Positions 36,337 through 47,700 of a stretch of 64,000 nucleotides of DNA are shown in pieces (the stretch's first letter is position 1; the number at the start of each line of letters is the position of its first letter). Origin of the DNA: Toxoplasma gondii ME49 (lineage: Eukaryota > Apicomplexa > Conoidasida > Eucoccidiorida > Sarcocystidae). Location: positions 2,740,292 through 2,804,291 of the forward strand of contig NC_031475.1 of the NCBI RefSeq assembly GCF_000006565.2. The letters run 5' to 3'. Both the position numbers and the translations under genes were made by a program. The notes below the pieces were generated by a model. The model saw only the letters and a program-made list of their open reading frames with translations, was not told where the DNA came from and made no database searches.

Positions 36337-39300
36337 TCACCAAAAGCTGTATAACGGAGCCATATCTGGCTCTTTCTCCATCAGGTTAATCGTGCTTTTC
36401 ACTCCTTGAATCCTCTCAGTCACGTCGCGGACGAGCCGAGTGTCCTGGACACAAAGCCATAGAAAATCGAGGCCCATAACTATCATTGTCCACGCATACA
36501 TAAAAGACAGAAGGTGCTCAGGTGATGAGTTGCACATCAAGCTGCGCAGGATCGCCCTACGCCAAGACCAGAGATATACGTGACTGGTTTCCCCTCCTTC
36601 TCAGCTCTCCGATCCTCCGCGCCAAACGTCGAATAATCCTACCGGAGAGCCTCAATGTTGTCCGTCGCCTCAGAATCAAAATTTGTCACATTGAACTTAT
36701 TCAGAATAAAACAAAGGCGTCTGCAGCTTGCACGGCCCTGTGCCGTTCGACACCTGACACAACCCTGCACTGAGGACGAAGCTGCATTGCGTGCCCAACA
36801 GCTTGGCTACTAGCGACACCCGAAAATCGCGAAACGAAAAGACCGATCTACAGTCACGACGAAGGCACCCAGTATCGCCATGGTTCCTCGGTGAGAGCGC
36901 ATCATAAATGATTGAGCATGCCAGCTTCTCAAGTACATCGGTCCTTCATTCAGGCTGAAAACGTGCCCGTCACGCTGGATATACTAATGCGCTCCTTAGC
37001 ACGAACGTTGTCCACTTGTACTTGTTCTCTTTCATCGAGCAGTGCGCTTACCTTCACGTCATGCGTCCGGACGACGGTCACCGCGTCTGTGTTTGCAGCA
37101 CACCAGGCAGCAATTGCTGCTCCTCCCCATCGACGACCTTCGACGGTTTCAGTCGTCGGGGGACCTTTCCTATCTTGCGCGGATTCACCGACACCCCACC
37201 CGACCAATCTGTGAAATGAACACAGCAAATCAACGCCTTTTGGGGTCCAACAACCGTGTCCCAACACACGATGCTAGCGACAGGTCACAATCACTTCACT
37301 ACAACTAAACGTGCCGAACTCATCTACTTCACATGATCGGGAGACTTGTGCCTGGATTCTGTCGATATGTGGATGGCCCATATCCACACCATGCATAAGC
37401 CACGGACGGCAGAAAGATCTAGGTGCAATAAAACAACACCCGGCAGAATACTGAGCTGAAACGCCTCAAAATGTCTCAGGCAGTACATTGAGGTTTCCAA
37501 CTTCTTCGCTTCAAGTGCAGTCGTCGACAAGCTACATGGCTGCCCAATAAGATGTGTTTCTAACATGAATATAAACCATCAGGCCAGCACACTGGAAGTG
37601 AAACGTGTGTTCGTGCTCTGAACTCTAATACGGACGCGACAGAAGAGCCTGGAGAGCGATGGAGAAAGGCCACCCTGTTGAACCTGCCTACTACACGAAA
37701 CACCCGGCATATCCACACTGCTGCAGAGATACATTTGGTAACATGCAATCTAAGCAGTTTCAGCAGGAACCTGTGCGTTTAGCGTGGCACCTATCAGCGC
37801 CACTGCAATGTTCGTCGTTCAGTTCCTTAAACGACCTCGCGCCCGCCGTTAGGAGACAATGACAACATCTCTTTTGTGTGACATACCTTTTTCTGGAGAA
37901 GCCGAGAAGCTGGGGAATGCCTGTCGGCAACATCTGCTTGATGCGCTGAACGCCCCGTACCAGCTCGAAGCTCTGCTCAGGATTCTTGGAGATTCCCAAG
38001 CCGGGATCCGCGAGAATCCGCCACCTATCCAACATAGCGCCAAAGTCGGAAACAACACCAGTTTCTACCAAAAGCATATGTGTTTCCAGGAGAGTTTAAC
38101 CAAATCCTCCAGACATACCTCGTTTTCAGTGAAGCCGCAAGCACTAATGTGGCCGGAAAGAAAACACTACACGCACGCTTTCATATGGAAGTGACGTTCA
38201 ACTGTCACCCGGGTCTAAGTAACAATCAAGAGCAATGTGTACGGCTGAAATGAAAAAAGCTCAATGTTGGTCACTCTGAAAAGTCACCCCCATTGACGTT
38301 GCATGTGAGTTACTCCTGCGTTTGATGTAGCTACCCTCGAGTTACAGGGAGGCTACTCGAGTTGACAGACAGCTTATCAAAATGCGTAAAGACGAATTTC
38401 ATTGCATGTCATCTTCCAGCACTAAGTCTATCACGGCATCTCGCCAACGCAGCTTCCTCCTGGGAATACGCATTTCTCTCCACACTCCTGAAGCTTGGGA
38501 AAGAACATCAGCTACCTGCCGACGCCGCCTCGCTGAAGAGCCTCGCTCATGCTGGCCAACCACGAACCGACCTCGTGTACCACGTCGTCGTAGTCTGGAG
38601 ACGCAGGCACAAAAGTGTGTTCAAAAGTGATGGAACGGGCAATCATGAGCTCGTTTTTAGCACGGTCAGGATCCAGACGGGTATTGCATGTTCTTTCCAC
38701 GAAACAATAGCTAAAACATACTACCGGCTCGGTGTATACCACCTGAAATCGCGACCCCCAGAAACTCGTGAAATTCGACGAATTTTCGCTCTGCAGTTTT
38801 TCCACGCCTACCTTGATAACCGTCAAACGTGTCGGGAGTGCCGCGTTTGTGCATCAGCACGACGGTGGTCGAGTTGCCAACAACGAAGGAAAGCGGGTCT
38901 CCGTCCCCTCCCTTCCTGCTCTCTCCGGTCTGGTCGTTCACCTGAGTGCAGCGGGATGCCTCAGCTCACGCTCGCTACAAGGTAATAAGCCACTTTTCGC
39001 AAACACGTATTTCTTTATCTGGCTCGACCCCTATCTCATTCACGTTAGAACCCCTCGCGTTCTCACCAGTCCCGACAACAGGACACGCTCTGAGGATAGG
39101 CCGGACACCGCACACGTGACCCTTCCACGAGCACTGTAATGGATGCGGAGCTTCTATGTATAAAACGAGAAATTTCCCGAGCCTGCACCATCTTTAAAAA
39201 ACTCGCCCGAAAAAAAAACTTCATGCTAGTGCAGATGTATCTATACTTCATCCCGTGACGTGTATGACAAACAGGGAGACTCGCCTACGCGTTTTTCACA

Positions 39301-41118
39301 AGCCGCAAAAAAACTCGAACAGCCCGGCGAAGGGCACACCCGCCGGCAGCGTAAAAGCCAATATGCGCGTCGCTAGGGGCCGCGTTCTCAGCTATATTCT
39401 GCCGCCTGCAAAACCTGTGTTAGGAAGAACGGAGGGCGAAGACTCGACTGGAGCGCCCGGTGGCAAAAGCATTACAAAGACAACCACACACCCTCTTTGA
39501 TTTATACCTCGATTCTGTAGCTACATCAGAGAATCCAGTTGTTTCGAGGTAGACCGGAATAGTGATATACTTGTAGGACCTAAATATCAGTATATGTATG
39601 TATGCACATGACTGTTGCATGGCAAAATAGACCGTCAACGTCGCGCATGCAAAGGACCAATCATCGCTACGTATCTTTGTACGACCATTACGTCGCTAGG
39701 CTTACCCAGTCCGCTCCGGCGGTGACAGCATCTCTCGCGACTTCGGCCTTCATGGTGTCAACGGAAATGATGACGCGGTTGCCGAGTTTGTCCAAGATCT
39801 TTTGCACAACGGGAACAACCCGTTCCCTTTCGACTGCAAGCGGAACTTCGCCGGCCACCCTGAAAGGGTTCGTGGCCTCGCCTCCGACGTCGACCACGTC
39901 TGCGCCGTCAGTTACCATGGCCTCTGCAGCGGCAACAGCCTCGTCGACGCTCGCAGAAAAGTGATCGGTGAACGAGTCTGGACTGACGTTCAGAATCCCC
40001 ATGAGCTTCAGCGGATGTTCCTCACGCAGGGTCTTCTCCAGGCGTTGCAGACGGAGCAGCTGCGTCCGCTGCACCTCCGACAGCGCTTCCTCGCCACCAA
40101 CCTTGATTATCTGATCCGCGTGTGTCTTGACATCTTCAATGTACAAGAGGGTATCTACGATGCCGGCGTCGCCACCAAGAGTCCAGAGCTCTTCAGTCGT
40201 CGCTGCGAAACACCGCCGCGGAATGGCCAGCGAACCGTCAATTCTGTAGTTGTGCACAAAGTGAAGGGATGCCGCCGGTGCGCAACGGTGCGAGCACGCG
40301 ATGTGGTCACCGGAGGTCTCGCTATTCGTCTTTGCCGCCAATTCTTGTGTTTGCCGGGCTTCTTCCGCGGCATTCAGCAAATGAATGCGGCGCCGCTCCA
40401 GGTTGATGCGAAGCAGCTCCTTCACAGACATTCCCTCCACGGGGTGTATGTACTCCGGATCGAGGTCGCACAGAGGGAACAGGACGAAATTTCGCGTGAT
40501 AATTCGCGGATGCGGCAGTGTCAGAGGCCACTGTTTGTCGACGGGACGCACATCAGGGTGTATAACAACGGATCTTCCGTTCTTGTCAAAGAAAAGCAAA
40601 TCAAGGTCAAGGAGCCGGGGAGCACCGCGGACGTACTTGTCTTTTTTGAGCGCTTCTTTCCAGTCGCCCTTCCGCGAAGCTCCCTTGTTCCCTTGCCCAG
40701 GCACGTCCTCATTGGTAGCCTCTCCGGAGGAGGTGCAGTCGTTCAGCGCCGCCTCCATGTCTTCAGGAGTTGGCAGTGGGCGCCCCGTTTTCGCCTCTAG
40801 ATTTTTAAGAATTTCCAACACGTACCAGGGATCCGTAATGGGGGTGCGGAGTTTCACGACGGCATTCAGGTAAAAGGGATGGAAGACGTCGTGCACGACG
40901 CCTTTCGGACAAACGTCGAAGGCTGGAACGGTTTCGTACAGGCACGATGTGCCCAGAATGGGTCCTAGACACCGCCCCAACTCGGATATCGCTTCTTCAA
41001 TGATGCCTAGTCGAGCATCCCCCTGCAAGTTGGATCCCAATGCAATGTATGCTGTCGCGTATTCTTTGCCAGGGTCTTCTTCCCTCATCTTCTGCAGGAA
41101 ATGTGAATTTGCCGTCAT
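36337..41118 (-). CDS. HPPK-DHPS: Bifunctional HPPK-DHPS (folate synthesis)
   Basis: One protein with two folate-pathway steps: pyrophosphorylation of 6-hydroxymethyl-dihydropterin, then condensation with p-aminobenzoate to dihydropteroate. Target of sulfonamides. Exons: 41118-39706, 38941-38812, 38594-38516, 38024-37887, 37208-37052, 36444-36337; every junction is GT..AG and in phase; 674 residues. HPPK (1-250) shows AYIALGSNLQGDA, RGAPRLLDLDLLFFD and LPHPRIITRNFVLFPLCDLD. A linker leads to DHPS from residue ~365: KLMGILNVSPDSFTD, GADVVDVGGEATNPFR, VIISVDTMKAEVARDA, VLMHKRGTPDTFDGYQ, RWRILADPGLGISKNPEQSF, LLGFSRKRLVG, and the end AVTVVRTHDVK. Asn417 in EATNPF aligns with the T. gondii position 407 and P. 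falciparum 437 resistance site. The start at 41118 follows a good acceptor-like CTTCACCAG, so the leader may be spliced; an in-frame ATG at 41340 would add a Trp/Phe-rich 74-residue extension. Confidence 0.95.
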
Positions 41119-44100
41119 TGTTCCTTGGTGGAATCTGGTGAAGAAAGGGGAAAATTTTGACTGCAGAAGGCCAAAGGAAAAAGAACGCGAGCTCGCACAG
41201 TGTGCAATTGCTCCTCCAGGCAGAGGGCGAAGACGCAGCCCAGGCGGAGGCCAGAAAAAAAACGCAGACCTTTTATGAAACAGCGGCAAATTCCACCAAG
41301 AGAGCCGCAAACAGGCAAAAGATGGTGGCCAGCAGCCCATTTACGTGGCGAAGACAGAGAGTCGCGGCGACACCGCAGAGACGACAACAACAGCGCCAGT
41401 GGCAACCCAAATAACCGCGGAAGCAGAAGAATCTTCTCCACAGTTTGTGTCTACGTAGCGCTCCTCATATCCGTAAACGGAAATACCGTTCAACGCACAA
41501 CTCAATTTCCCACCAAGAAACGACTGTCTTAGAATCAATGCTCTGTAACACGCTTTTACTCAACAGACACGCACAATCCCACCGCTCAGCGAAATCCCGA
41601 GATTGTGTCACATACAACAGTCAACCCTATCAGAGTATGTACACGGCTGTGGCGAGGCCGTCTGCGGAGATCTGACAATTATTTCTTGCTCTGGCATGTG
41701 CAAAGAGGATCGAAAGCTCATACAATCTCAGTAAACCTAACCGTTGCCCAGAGGCATGCACCGCCGCTGCTAACCGCTTGTCTCCAGCGGCACACCCGGG
41801 TGGCACACCACAGGCAAGTCTGCTTGTACACAGAGACCAAGTTCATCCACGCATGTTCTCTTGAGTGGAGAATTCAGAGAACGATTGAAAGAGTGTCTGC
41901 TCACGATATGTTCCAATACTTGTCATAAGCGCTGCTGCAAAAGCCTTAGACATCCGACAGCCCCGTCCGTCCAGTCTTCGGTTGCACATAGCCTATGTCT
42001 CCGAAGGACGGACAAAGGGCTTAAACTCACACAACGCACCGTATATAAACCTGTTCTTTCGGGCGCATCGATACGAAACGTTAACATATTCCCTTTTTTC
42101 TCACATACCCACATTAGAAACGTCGCATGATGTAGGAAATCATGTCTATCGCATGCCCCACGCCAGGGCCTCACACTCGACCCCGTCAAAGCATTCACCT
42201 TGGCTGCAGTTATACACGCGCAAGACGAGGAGATAGGAGATCAGTGATACTCAAAAGATTAACAAGACGCTCCGGCGAACTCCCTGACACTGTTTGCCTG
42301 GAAGAGTCGGAATGAGAAATCACTGTGTTCACTATACAATTCTGAAGACATCTTGTTGCAAGAGGAAAAGTCATTCCTTTTTGAAGGTCTCTTGTGAGGG
42401 TGTCACGTAGGAGGCCGAGAAGTGCAGTGGTGACCGCTGGGAAACCATACGAAAAGACACACGAGCAGCTGACCACCAGAGGAGCGTCTTGTGACATCTC
42501 GACTTTACAAGAAGGAAGATGTTGGAAAATTATCACCATTTTCAGTTTATTTCCCCGCGTTAAATGCTTAGACAGAGGCTTCTTCGCCCCAGCAGTTTAT
42601 CTTCATACTGAGCACGCTTTTTCCGCGGAAAGACTTAGTCACCGAGTACCCTCCCTTCGCTGCCTTCCCAGCGTTGGCGCTCAGGGCGTGAGGCCATCGC
42701 GTATGCGGAAAAAGTATCTGCATTTTTGTGGCCAGCCGAATGTGAATGCTTCTTTGTGAACGGGGGTCCTTCAATCGGAAACTCGGAGGCACGAGGAGTG
42801 GGGATAGTCATGTAATGATTTGTTCCTTTCGTGGTGGGCTTCGCAGTGCAACAGCACATTCTCGTTGTTGGTAACTGCGCGTCTGTTTTCCCTCTGGGTT
42901 ACCCGTGGAAAGAAACAGACGTTTGTTTCAGTTTTCTTCGCTTTACTCGTTCTCCAGTGGCAGAAGTCAAGAGCTCAATGAGATCATCGATGCTTCCCCG
43001 TCTCTGCGTGCAAGTTTTCCTGCACGCAAGTCTTTGAACGGTAGCGTGGCTATCCAGCCCGATCTGGCGTCACATCAGAGGATCAGACAGATAATATCAA
43101 GCCAACCGCTTGTAAAGTGACGCACGCACCAAGGATAGAAGGCTTGCTTGTTTTCCTTCGTGGGTCGCAGAGCCGGGTGTTTTTCGTCGCCAAATCACAT
43201 GTAGACTCTCGGCACAGCGACCAGAGGCTCTTCCACAATTCCGTCGTTGAGGTGTACCTAGTTTTCCAGGAAGGAAGAGCATGTTCCTCAAGGCTTTTCT
43301 CTTTTTCTGATGAAACAAGGAAAAGATCGATGTCGTCAAAAGGAATCATGCATGAAGAAATCAAACAAGGACAGAACAACCGGCCGCCTTCCTTCGAAGG
43401 TTTCGGGCCTTCGTTATCTGAAGCAGGATCTGTCGTTGTGCTCGTGTGGGGGCACTAGAACTCGCTTTCACCGGAGCTGCTCGCCCCCCCTTTCTTTATT
43501 CGGCCTCCAGTGTAGTGAATTGATTATCATTTCCCGTTATTTCATGAGCAATTCATGCGTACGCATATGAAGAGAACTCGAACAGGGCCCGATGGTCTTT
43601 CAGTGCCAACGAGGCTCAAGCTAGCCGGCGGATTGCCGCGGTCTTATAAATTTGAATAACTCGCAGCGGTGGGGACAGCGTTTGTGCGTCGTTTGTATAA
43701 AGGGAGCGTTTGGTCTCGGAAAACAGCCTCATTGTCATGAGCAGACCGGACTTTTGCTCGACGCTCTGACACGGGAACGCTGGAAAGCGAACTCAGTGAT
43801 GCACTGCATGTAACAAATGCTCGCTTTCGGGCTGGTGCTAATTCTCGTTAGATGCATCTGGTCCCTGCAGCTGTGTGCTGTAAAATGTGCGCATACAGAC
43901 ATCGCGGCGTATCCAGTAGACTTCAGTATTTCCCTCGAGTCGTGCGGGGTTTTGTGTGAGCGTCGATCGAGGCCATTGTTTCATAGCACTGGGGTTTCCC
44001 GAGGTTTTCTGGATTCCCATCTGTTTTTTTTAGATTTGTGGCATGTATGTGCTCTAAACGTCTGCGGATTTGTAAACCTTCAGTGTGGACTCGTGAGTTA

Positions 44101-44761
44101 TTTCCTTTTGCTCGAGTCCCCTGCTCGATTAACCCATTGGACATTGTCCCCCGTAAGTTCGAATCGTCCGCAGTTTTTTTCTCGAAAAGTCTGTGCAAGT
44201 CGCTCTATTCTGCCTCAGTTGAACACACGTGAAGCGGTTCCCTATCTGCTCAGACTTACTAATTTTTGAAGAGCAAGAGATAAAATGTGAATCTATGGCT
44301 TCCTGGTTTCTGCACTTCCCTGTCGCTACCCTTTTTCGAGTTCCCTTTGTTATTTGCCAATGAAATAATTCGTTCACTGTGTCATATACGTTCTACGAAT
44401 CGTGCCGGGGGAGTGCGCGTAAACTTACCCCTTTCTGGGAGGACACACAAAAAAGAACCCCACGCCTTTGTTGTATGGACTCCCTCATACGGTCTTGCTA
44501 GCATGTCCTCAACAGTAAGGAATCTGGTAAATTGTTGTCCTTCCTCCTGTCTTTTTTCCACGAAAAGTTCATCATCTGCGGTTGGCCTTGCAATTTCCCC
44601 TCTGGCTTTGCTCCCCCGGATGAATCCCCGCATGATGGCATAGTCGAGACACCCGAAACAGTCGTTCTGAAGTGTCATTTCTTCTTTTGTCGCCACATGC
44701 GTCTCTGCTTCTCCTCACTATCTTTTTGGAGGATATATCCGCCCTGTATTGATCTATCAAG
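41119..44761. promoter_or_regulatory. Divergent intergenic region between HPPK-DHPS and GalNAc-transferase
   Basis: The two genes point away from each other, leaving 3.6 kb. The proximal 250 bases on the HPPK side are probably leader or leader intron. Frames such as 43117-43458 have no splice partners or known motif and an equally long frame opposite. TATAAA-like strings occur at about 43650 and 43697 but coccidian promoters usually lack TATA boxes. I see no RNA gene or repeat. Confidence 0.4.
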
Positions 44762-47700
44762 ATGGATGACTCCTCAGACACCGTCACGGGGAAGAATCGC
44801 GGAGACGCGTGTGGGATGCTGTCACGAATTTTCCCGCCGTCGTGGCGGCCAGCCTCCCCTCGATCTCGGTCGAGCTCGCTGCCGTCTTACCCAGTATCTC
44901 GGTGCGTCTGCGGAGCTTTGTTAACGACCTGTCTCCTCATCATTTTCATGGTTCTCTTCCTCGTCCCCGTTTCGCTGAGTCCTAGTGCACCGGCGGCGCT
45001 CTGGCGATCGCGAGGCGGCTTGCCCAGCTGGCTAGTTGGCGCCCCGGGTCTAGGTGCAGTCGACGGGGAGTTTTCGGGGAACTCGGATATTCTGGGCGGC
45101 ATCCGAGCCATCGGCCTTCCGCAGATTCAAGACTGGAAACCCTTGCAGAGGCGAGAAAGAAAAGTCACGCAACTCGGATATGAGGGGGGTCAATATGGAG
45201 ACGCGCCCGCGTACATTGTCGAGCCGGAACTTGTGCACGAGGTAAGATCCAAGAAGAATGAAAAAAGCGTCGCCACGTTAGTTCTTGGAGGAGGAGCGTA
45301 TGAGAAAGACACTAAGAAGAATCGCGGTGAACTTGCATGCCCTCTGTTGGACGTAATACTCTGCTGGGAACCGAAAGGCACGAGAAACGAAAAAGGGAGC
45401 AGTGCGTTGCCGTATCCAGGCATGATGTGAATATGGTAAGTTCGCGGCTTGCTAGGAGGGACTCGATGTACATGGAGCTCTGGCGGTCCATGCAGCCAGC
45501 TCTCAGGGTTATCCGCGCAACGGCGCCTTGAACCCGATCACGAACAGTAAGGGGCAAGAGGAAATTGTGGAGAAAGAGACATTCAGTAGAGCTGAGTAGA
45601 GTTCGCGATTCACAATGTACGAGACGAGCAGAAGGCACAATGCAGAGGAGGTACACTGCTGGTGCCGCCTCGTCTTGGGAACGGCTTACATGGTGTCACC
45701 GCTTGCATCCCGCGGAACAGAAATCCGGAAAAACCTCTCGAGAAGGCCAAGAATCCTCGGGATAAGGCCCATTGTCTTTTCTGTCTGTGCAGGTCAACCC
45801 TGGAGCGGACGAAGATCGCTTGCACGGCCTTGTGGGGATTTTGGACGACGGGACACTTGCTTGGAGTCCGAAGCCGATCTTTTTGAAGCTAACTAAAGAG
45901 CAGAAACGCCTGGCACACAAAGGTAAAGGCCGTCGCATTCAGGTTCTTTTTTTTCGTCTTTTCCTTCCTCTAACACATTCACTGAGAAGCACTCGCCGGC
46001 CGAACAAGTCATATAGCTGGTACCTGCTCTTTTCTGCTGCATTGTCAATGCTTGGGTGTTTTGCCGGTATCTGGCCGACGTCATTCGTCTTCTGCAACTT
46101 CGCGCCTGTCGCCTGCTTGCCCCTTTTTGGTGTCCCGTCTCTTCTTCGTTTGTCGTTCGAGCTCTTGATTGCTTTGGCACTCTCTCCCCGCTTTTTTGTA
46201 CAGGGTATTGTTTCAACACCAAGGTGTCAGACTCGCTGTCGCTCGATCGTTCCGTTCCCGAGTTCGCCTCAAATTACTGCCGAGACCAGAGGCTTCTGTT
46301 TGATAATATGACACCTCCGAGTGCCGAACAAAAGTGGAAGCAGACGAGAGAACTTTCAAAAGCGCAATCTCCACAGCTGTCCGCCACTGGTCAGTTGGCC
46401 TCACCCAGTGCACAAAGAAGGTTTGACCGAGAGAAACCTCATCGGCGTTTTGATCATTTAGGTGCTGCCGTTCATCCTACGCTTCTTCCCGCTTCTCCAT
46501 CCGCGGTCTCGTTTTTTGTAGCTGGTTTCCTTCTCTCTTCGTCCTACTTTTCTCTCGCCCTTCTTGTCCCTCCGTGGCTTTGGTCGGTGTTTCCACGTGT
46601 CTATGGAGGTGCGAGGAGTTGGGCGCGAGTTGCTCAGCTCTTCCTCTATCGTGCGCTTTTCAAATTCCACCGTCATCCATTCTTCCTCTTGGAGTTCTGG
46701 ATGTTTGTTTGCAGATGGAAAAGCATCGTCTGCCGTGGTACCCAGGGCCACAGACGGCAGCCTACCAGACACCAGCGTGGTCATTGTCTTTTACAACGAA
46801 AACTTGAGCGTGCTGTTGCGGTCGATTCACTCAGTCCTGAATCGCACTCCGCCCTCCCTGCTGAAGGAGATCATTGTCGTGGATGACTTTTCTGACAGAC
46901 AAACCCATCCGTGGTACGCTGTCGGTTGAAAGCTGTGCTGAGCATCCGACTTGTTTTGTCGAATTGACTCACACATGCAGTCCACGATTCGCTTTGCAGT
47001 GAGGCTAGGGGTTGCTTTGACCACTCGAGTTGCCTCTGCAGTTTCATCTTTGTTGACGGACTCTATGGTTCATCACGTGCCTGCCCCAACATTTCCAACC
47101 ACGATAGAAACCCCGAGACAGGACTGACAAACGGGCAGTGCGAATCTCTGAAGTAGGCGTTTTTTATGCGTTGTCTCCTTTTTTCGCTGATGATCAACTG
47201 TAAGTATGTGTGCGAGTTCGAAATTGTTTGGGGAAAACCGTGAGAAAGGCATCCAGGTTTTTTTCTCTAGGCTCGGTAAACAACTCGAGGACTACATTTC
47301 CGGCACCCTGCCCAAAACGCGTCTTCTTCGACTCCTCCAGCGGCGAGGTCTGATGGTACGCGATGGCGAAAACGAACATGTCTTTGAGTCCGCTTATGCA
47401 GTTTTGGATCGCAGATCGGGCGCGCAGATCCAACGTCTCTAACGTACGAATAACTGTCCGTGACCTTGCTCTCATTTTCCATTATGTTAATGTCGAATTT
47501 CTGTGGAGGGCACTCCGAGCGAGGTCCACGAAGCGTGCCAGTGTCTGACTAGTTCTGTTCTCTCGTTGATGCGAGTTCTCACAAAAAGGGTAGATTCTCC
47601 CTCGATTATAACCAGTATGGAATGGATCTCCTCAACAGATGGATACGGATTTCGAAGAGAGACAGAGTGGGGGGGGGGGGGGAGGAAGGAGACTACCAAA

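Noticed and set aside
39802..40800. 332-codon frame on the + strand
   Set aside because: Antisense to the first exon of HPPK-DHPS, which carries the enzyme motifs.
43083..43458. Opposing ~100-codon frames between HPPK-DHPS and GalNAc-transferase
   Set aside because: Equal length on both strands, no splice partners and no motif; chance openness at this GC content.
46390..46461. Longer version of GalNAc-transferase exon 3
   Set aside because: In phase, but its donor (GTGCTG) is worse than GTCAGT at 46390; kept only as an alternative.
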